A stretch of DNA of 21,529 bases from Candidatus Pacearchaeota archaeon UBA92. Lineage in GTDB: Archaea > Nanobdellota > Nanobdellia > Pacearchaeales > GW2011-AR1. A model generated the notes under the pieces. It saw nothing but the letters and a program-made list of their open reading frames with translations. It was not told the DNA's origin and ran no database searches. Positions 18,636-21,529 of this stretch are shown here, one piece after another. The stretch spans positions 1 to 21,529 of the forward strand of contig DANJ01000022.1 of assembly GCA_002497285.1 (NCBI GenBank), in the 5' to 3' direction. Every line of letters starts with the position of its first letter. Positions within the stretch are counted from its first letter, which is position 1. The position numbers and the translations under genes are program-made.

Positions 18636-19175
18636 ATGAACAATAAAACGATATTTTCAGTATGGAGAGATATCTTTTCTCGCCCAACATATCTAATTCT
18701 ATTAGTTGTATCTTCCGTATTGTTTTACTTAGCAAATGTGATAATACAGAATTTTTCAAATCTTTTTAGCTTGTATTCAAACTATGGATTATCACAAACC
18801 CTCCACTTTCTATTCAACTTATCAATTAATTTCAGACAGGCGGTCACCCTTAGCTCATATTTCTCCCTTATCACTATATCTATATTGTTAGGTATACTAA
18901 TTTCAATTATTGTTTATAAAACTAAAAATGTCTCTGAAAAAACAAGTAAAGGAAATAATTCTCTGAGTGCGATAGGGTTGTTCCTTGCAATACTTGCCCC
19001 AGGATGTGCTGCATGTGGGCTAGGGTTAATAGCCGTTCTCGGATTATCCGGCGCAATATTAACCTTTTTACCTTACAAAGGCCTTGAGATTTCAGTCATT
19101 TCAATAGCAATATTGGCTTTCGCAATATTTAAAATGTCTAAGGACATCACAATTTGTAAGGTCTGTATAGTTTAA
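18636..19175 (+). CDS. CxxC membrane protein of the LPFxGLE family (copy 3)
   Basis: This is a 179-residue membrane protein with about five helices. The C-terminal block matches those at 7536 and 10160: a small-residue run, APGCAACGLG with CAAC (124-127), a helix GLIAVLGLSGAIL, then LPYKGLEIS (145-153) and a last helix. A second Cys pair closes the protein (ICKVC, near 174-177). It is longer than copy 1 because of extra residues before the CxxC, including a charged loop (KTKNVSEKTSKGNN). It lies directly before dsbA (46 bp) and after the small membrane protein, suggesting it exchanges electrons or disulfides with DsbA. That role is inference; a soft-metal site is the alternative. Confidence 0.85.
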   Translation: MNNKTIFSVWRDIFSRPTYLILLVVSSVLFYLANVIIQNFSNLFSLYSNYGLSQTLHFLFNLSINFRQAVTLSSYFSLITISILLGILISIIVYKTKNVSEKTSKGNNSLSAIGLFLAILAPGCAACGLGLIAVLGLSGAILTFLPYKGLEISVISIAILAFAIFKMSKDITICKVCIV

Positions 19176-19200
19176 AATGAGAAACATAATACTTATAAAG
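19171..19200 (+). promoter_or_regulatory. Candidate promoter elements before dsbA
   Basis: Two TATA-like boxes occur, TTTAAAAT (19171-19178) and CTTATAAAG (19192-19200). The first would give a leader of about 20 nt that includes the ribosome site; the second would start RNA at the ATG. dsbA may thus be read both from its own promoter and from the upstream operon. Confidence 0.45.
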
Positions 19201-19206
19201 CTGAAA

Positions 19207-19212
19207 GGAGGT
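19207..19212 (+). promoter_or_regulatory. Strong ribosome binding site of dsbA
   Basis: GGAGGT lies eight bases before the ATG at 19221. This is unusual for a first gene in this window and suggests the transcript has a leader, which favours the upstream TATA box or read-through. Confidence 0.7.
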
Positions 19213-19220
19213 AAAAATAA

Positions 19221-19964
19221 ATGACAGAAAATAATGAAGGAACAATAACAATAAAGAAAGATGCTTTGTGGAAATATTCTACTTTTGCTCTTCTAGCCGT
19301 ATTAGTTATAGGAGGGATTCTCTGGGTTTTACCTAATAATCCAACTACAACAGGAAATGTTGTGGCAAATCCTGGAAACACGGTTGCCCCATTTAGCGAC
19401 AAGGTATTCGAAGATACGAACTTATATCCAACAATGGGCCCAGACAATGCAAAAAATGTTGTAATAGAATTTGCAGACTTTCAATGTCCATATTGCGCAT
19501 TAGCATCTGGATTACCAAGCTGGATTCCGCAATACGAAAGCCAATATGGTGATTTGGTTGTTATAGGACCAAATCTTGTTAATCTTGCTGAATCAGGAGA
19601 TATAAAATTTGTTTATGTATCTATGAGTTTCTTAGGTCAAGAATCTGTTTATGCTGCGCAAGCAGGTCTTTGTGCAAATAAACAGGACAAGTTTTGGGAA
19701 ATGCACGACGCAATTGCCACAGCCCATGATATGAAAGAGAATAATGGCAAGTATTCAAAAGCTAATTTGGAAACAATAGCTGCAACAATACAAGGAATAG
19801 ATACTGCAAAATTCAATAAATGTTTAGAAAATGATGAAACCCTTTCAGATGTTCAGAAAATCGCAAACGATGCAAGAACAAGTGGGGTTTCTGGAACACC
19901 TACATTCTTTGTGAATGGACAGAAAGTATCTTCTTCGTGGCAAGCAATAAAGGCTAGTCTATAA
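19221..19964 (+). CDS. Membrane-anchored DsbA-like thiol oxidoreductase
   Basis: This 247-residue protein has a membrane anchor (about 19-37), a linker and a DsbA/thioredoxin_4-type domain (about 65-245). The active site is CPYC (89-92) in FADFQCPYCALAS, and the cis-proline loop is GVSGTPTFFVNG (222-233), both diagnostic. A long helical insertion lies between, as in DsbA/BdbD, with two further Cys (Cys151 and Cys191) that could pair. It should introduce or exchange disulfides in exported proteins and be reoxidised by the DsbB at 15310-15852. It follows a CxxC membrane protein by 46 bp and ends just before a poly-T stretch. The ATG at 19221 is fixed by GGAGGT eight bases upstream. Confidence 0.94.
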   Translation: MTENNEGTITIKKDALWKYSTFALLAVLVIGGILWVLPNNPTTTGNVVANPGNTVAPFSDKVFEDTNLYPTMGPDNAKNVVIEFADFQCPYCALASGLPSWIPQYESQYGDLVVIGPNLVNLAESGDIKFVYVSMSFLGQESVYAAQAGLCANKQDKFWEMHDAIATAHDMKENNGKYSKANLETIAATIQGIDTAKFNKCLENDETLSDVQKIANDARTSGVSGTPTFFVNGQKVSSSWQAIKASL

Positions 19965-19965
19965 A

Positions 19966-19994
19966 TTTTTATTTTATTTTTTTATTTTTTCTTT
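19966..19994 (+). terminator. Poly-T terminator after dsbA
   Basis: A T-rich run with blocks of 5, 4, 7 and 6 T separated by single A or C bases directly follows the dsbA stop. This is the usual form of archaeal intrinsic termination; no hairpin is needed or seen. Confidence 0.7.
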
Positions 19995-20000
19995 AAGAAC

Positions 20001-20010
20001 CTTTAAATAG
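20001..20010 (+). promoter_or_regulatory. TATA box for the gene at 20036
   Basis: CTTTAAATAG centred about 30 bp before the ATG at 20036, which would leave a leader of about 5 nt without a ribosome site. Confidence 0.55.
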
Positions 20011-20035
20011 GGATGCGTTTAATTTCTTGTTTAAG

Positions 20036-20332
20036 ATGGCACACAAATTATACGTAAGCTCACACGCACAGCCAGGACACTTCCCCCTCAGTATAGTTTG
20101 GGGAATAGGAAGAATAATTCGTTCTGATGATTTAGCTGAAACTGAAAGATTGTTAAAAGTATATCATAAGAAAGGTATTCAAGTTAGAGGACCAATAATA
20201 GCAAGTACAAGTGTTAGGGCAAGAAGGGTAGAAGAATACTTAATTAATATAGATTACGTTACTGGAATCACAGATATTACAAGTCAAGAAGAAGAACGAG
20301 ATTATAGGCAAGGTTTAGTCGGCGCAATTTAG
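20036..20332 (+). CDS. Hypothetical protein, 98 aa
   Basis: This is a soluble 98-residue protein of mixed alpha-beta character, beginning MAHKLYVSSHAQPGHFPLS. It has several Arg (SVRARRVEEYL) and ends in an acidic/polar stretch, TSQEEERDYRQGL. It has no cysteine and no membrane segment. I take the ATG at 20036 rather than an in-frame upstream codon because the TATA box and the short leader fit that start. The gene is monocistronic between dsbA and a convergent hypothetical gene. The family is not recognised, and nothing suggests a copper or thiol role. Confidence 0.6.
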   Translation: MAHKLYVSSHAQPGHFPLSIVWGIGRIIRSDDLAETERLLKVYHKKGIQVRGPIIASTSVRARRVEEYLINIDYVTGITDITSQEEERDYRQGLVGAI

Positions 20333-20360
20333 ATTTAAATTAATTTTACGCAGTACTAAC

Positions 20361-20780
20361 CTAAGTAATTCTTCTTGGAGCCGGTTTGGATTCATTCTGA
20401 ACAGGGGAAATAAAAATTCCATCCCTGCGACAAAAAAATGCAACAACTTTATTTTTTTCAGATTCACGTTCTGTCGGATTATAAGACTTAAGAGGAAATC
20501 TGCTAAAAATTCTCTCTAGTTCAAGATGTGAACAAACCGTACCCGCAAGATTTCTTATAGGTTCAATAAGTTCATCATGTATTTGTCTTTTTCTTGCGTG
20601 CATGGGTACATTTCCTAAATTGTTTTTATCTCCAATAATAGTCAGATAGTTAAAATGCCCTTGATCTCCATAGTTTAAGGTAGAAGGAAAACTAACCAAT
20701 GCAAGTCTTTCATGATGTTCTTTAATAGGAAGCATTCTAAGAAAATTCATAGCATGTCTAACTAAATATTCTGAATCCAT
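20361..20780 (-). CDS. Hypothetical protein, 139 aa
   Basis: This is a soluble 139-residue protein with no membrane helix. It contains two separated cysteines (Cys83 in TVCSHLE and Cys117 in FFCRRDG), a possible strand RLALVSFPSTLNYGDQGHFNYLTIIGD (25-51) and a charged C terminus ending PAPRRIT. I do not recognise it. The ATG at 20780 is about 26 bp from a TATA box at 20803-20810, so the leaderless start is credible. It converges with the plus-strand gene at 20036 (28-bp gap) and is divergent from the cob(I)alamin adenosyltransferase. No function is offered. Confidence 0.6.
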   Translation of the reverse strand: MDSEYLVRHAMNFLRMLPIKEHHERLALVSFPSTLNYGDQGHFNYLTIIGDKNNLGNVPMHARKRQIHDELIEPIRNLAGTVCSHLELERIFSRFPLKSYNPTERESEKNKVVAFFCRRDGIFISPVQNESKPAPRRIT

Positions 20781-20802
20781 ATAAAATCCACAAGGAACCC
20801 CC

Positions 20803-20810
20803 TTTTAAAG
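20803..20810 (-). promoter_or_regulatory. TATA box for the gene starting at 20780
   Basis: CTTTTAAA on the minus strand, centred about 26 bp before the ATG at 20780. Confidence 0.5.
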
Positions 20811-20863
20811 CTAACTAAGGGTTAATTAGAACAAAGGGAAAGTGTTTATTTTTCAACGAAAAA

Positions 20864-20873
20864 TCTTTATACC
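20864..20873 (+). promoter_or_regulatory. TATA box for the adenosyltransferase gene
   Basis: TCTTTATACC centred about 26 bp before the ATG at 20893; this spacing favours 20893 over an in-frame start at 20842. Confidence 0.5.
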
Positions 20874-20892
20874 CCAATCATCTAAAAATCCT

Positions 20893-21456
20893 ATGTCGTC
20901 ATTCTTAGACAAATACAAAACTCACGGCCTTGGCTTCACACAGGTCTTCTGGGGAAATGGAAAAGGCAAAACAACGAGTGCACTAGGTTCTGCGTTAAGG
21001 GCAGTAGGTAATAATTATTCAGTGCATCTCGTACAATTCATGAAAAACGGCGCAGATACTCTTGAAGAACAAATTCCAGGAGAGATAAAAGCTTTACAGA
21101 ACTTCCCAAAATTTTCATATAAACGATTCGGTTCGGATGGCTGGGTAATAAAGAAGCCAACTGAAAACCAGATAAAATCATGCCAAGAAGCCTTAGAGTA
21201 TGTAAAGCAATCCTTGGATAATTATGATATAGTAATTGCGGACGAAATTCTATATGCTGTTCAGCTTGGTTTATTAGAAGAAGAAGAGATAATCAAATTG
21301 ATAAATGAAAAACCAAAAGACAAAGAACTAATCTTAACAGGCTCACATAAACCATTTCCAAAGATATTCGAACTCGCTGACTTAGTAACCGAAATAAAAA
21401 AGATAAAACATCCTTATGATGCAGGTTTCATAGCAAGGAAAGGTTTGGAATATTAA
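20893..21456 (+). CDS. cobA: ATP:cob(I)alamin adenosyltransferase, CobA/BtuR type
   Basis: This is a 187-residue P-loop protein of the CobA/CobO/BtuR family (PF02572), which transfers the adenosyl group of ATP to cob(I)alamin or cob(I)yrinate diamide. The signs are the Walker A loop GNGKGKTT (21-28) following GFTQVFW, the VHLVQFMK strand (44-51), the Walker B-like DIVIADEIL (112-120), the LILTGSHKP segment (146-154) and the typical end HPYDAGFIARKGLEY (173-187). The ATG at 20893 gives the usual family length; the in-frame extension to 20842 would overlap the TATA box. No other corrinoid genes are visible here, so it may serve salvage of imported B12 precursors, for example for an adenosylcobalamin-dependent ribonucleotide reductase (inference). 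Confidence 0.94.
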   Translation: MSSFLDKYKTHGLGFTQVFWGNGKGKTTSALGSALRAVGNNYSVHLVQFMKNGADTLEEQIPGEIKALQNFPKFSYKRFGSDGWVIKKPTENQIKSCQEALEYVKQSLDNYDIVIADEILYAVQLGLLEEEEIIKLINEKPKDKELILTGSHKPFPKIFELADLVTEIKKIKHPYDAGFIARKGLEY

Positions 21457-21476
21457 TTAGATTATTACGTGATACT

Positions 21477-21496
21477 CCTTGCCCTAAAGGGCAAGG
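21477..21496. other. Perfect 8-bp hairpin with TAAA loop
   Basis: CCTTGCCC-TAAA-GGGCAAGG is a perfect 8-bp stem, GC-rich compared with its surroundings, starting 20 bp after the cobA stop. It could be a 3' structure of that mRNA or the end hairpin of an IS200/IS605-type element continuing beyond the window. Confidence 0.6.
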
Positions 21497-21500
21497 CTTC

Positions 21501-21515
21501 TATGCGTGATGCATA
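21501..21515. other. Second small hairpin next to the GC-rich one
   Basis: TATGC-GTGAT-GCATA forms a 5-bp stem four bases after the previous hairpin. Two hairpins in a row suggest a structured RNA or an element end rather than a simple terminator; no T-run follows before the window ends. Confidence 0.4.
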
Positions 21516-21529
21516 TCCTGATTTCTCAC

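Noticed and set aside
19193..19447. Minus-strand open frame opposite dsbA
   Set aside because: Antisense to the anchor region of a confident DsbA-like gene, without a promoter.
20811..20892. Cobalamin riboswitch before the adenosyltransferase gene
   Set aside because: The divergent gap is short, AT-rich and carries a TATA box close to the ATG; no B12-box-like sequence or room for the fold.

Overview
The window looks like a piece of an AT-rich archaeal chromosome, most likely from a small-genome (DPANN-like, Woesearchaeota/Pacearchaeota-type) archaeon; the lineage is inference. What the sequence shows is that first genes of transcription units carry a TATA box of the TTTAAATA type centred about 24-27 bp before the start codon. 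They would therefore give leaderless or nearly leaderless mRNAs, while internal operon genes often carry GGAGG/GGTGA ribosome sites and overlap by 1-10 nt. Proteins such as the split copper ATPase, the RelE-like toxin with a winged-helix partner, and the membrane-anchored winged-helix regulator also fit archaea. I saw no rRNA, tRNA, CRISPR array or complete insertion sequence.

Layout. Positions 1-1220 hold three small unrecognised genes. Positions 1262-3024 hold a DedA-family membrane protein and a long coiled-coil protein. Positions 3049-7493 are a seven-gene minus-strand operon read from an ArsR-type repressor: arsR, a Met-rich membrane peptide, a Cys-rich zinc-finger-like protein missing from simple ORF lists, a membrane protein, a free heavy-metal-associated (CopZ-like) chaperone, an APH-fold kinase, and a CopA-type copper ATPase lacking its own N-terminal metal domain. 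Positions 7536-9053 are a second operon: a Met-rich membrane protein, a membrane-anchored cupredoxin, and a CxxC membrane protein. Positions 9106-13767 are a long operon of about twelve genes, nearly all small, membrane-bound or Cys-rich (a CEYCCG/CGCAH protein, DUF411, rhodanese, DUF302, several CxxC membrane proteins).

Positions 13831-14444 are a toxin-antitoxin-like pair. Positions 14673-19964 continue the thiol theme: MsrB, a small membrane protein, DsbB, a SufS-type cysteine desulfurase behind a Cys-rich membrane protein, and on the plus strand a membrane-anchored winged-helix regulator, a further CxxC membrane paralogue and a membrane-anchored DsbA. Positions 20036-21456 hold two unrecognised genes and an ATP:cob(I)alamin adenosyltransferase. 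Two hairpins close the window.

How it fits together (inference): this is a copper-handling and extracytoplasmic thiol/sulfur-redox island. CopA, the HMA chaperone, the cupredoxin, DUF411 and Met-rich proteins would bind and export copper. DsbA/DsbB, rhodanese, DUF302, the cysteine desulfurase, MsrB and the CxxC membrane proteins would manage thiols, persulfides and methionine oxidation. The most notable signals are a palindrome (consensus TGAAAYYARTTTCA) placed upstream of the TATA box at three separate promoters of this island, a family of CxxC...LP[FY]xGLE membrane proteins present three times, and an identical MVGGC carboxyl terminus on two adjacent exported proteins.
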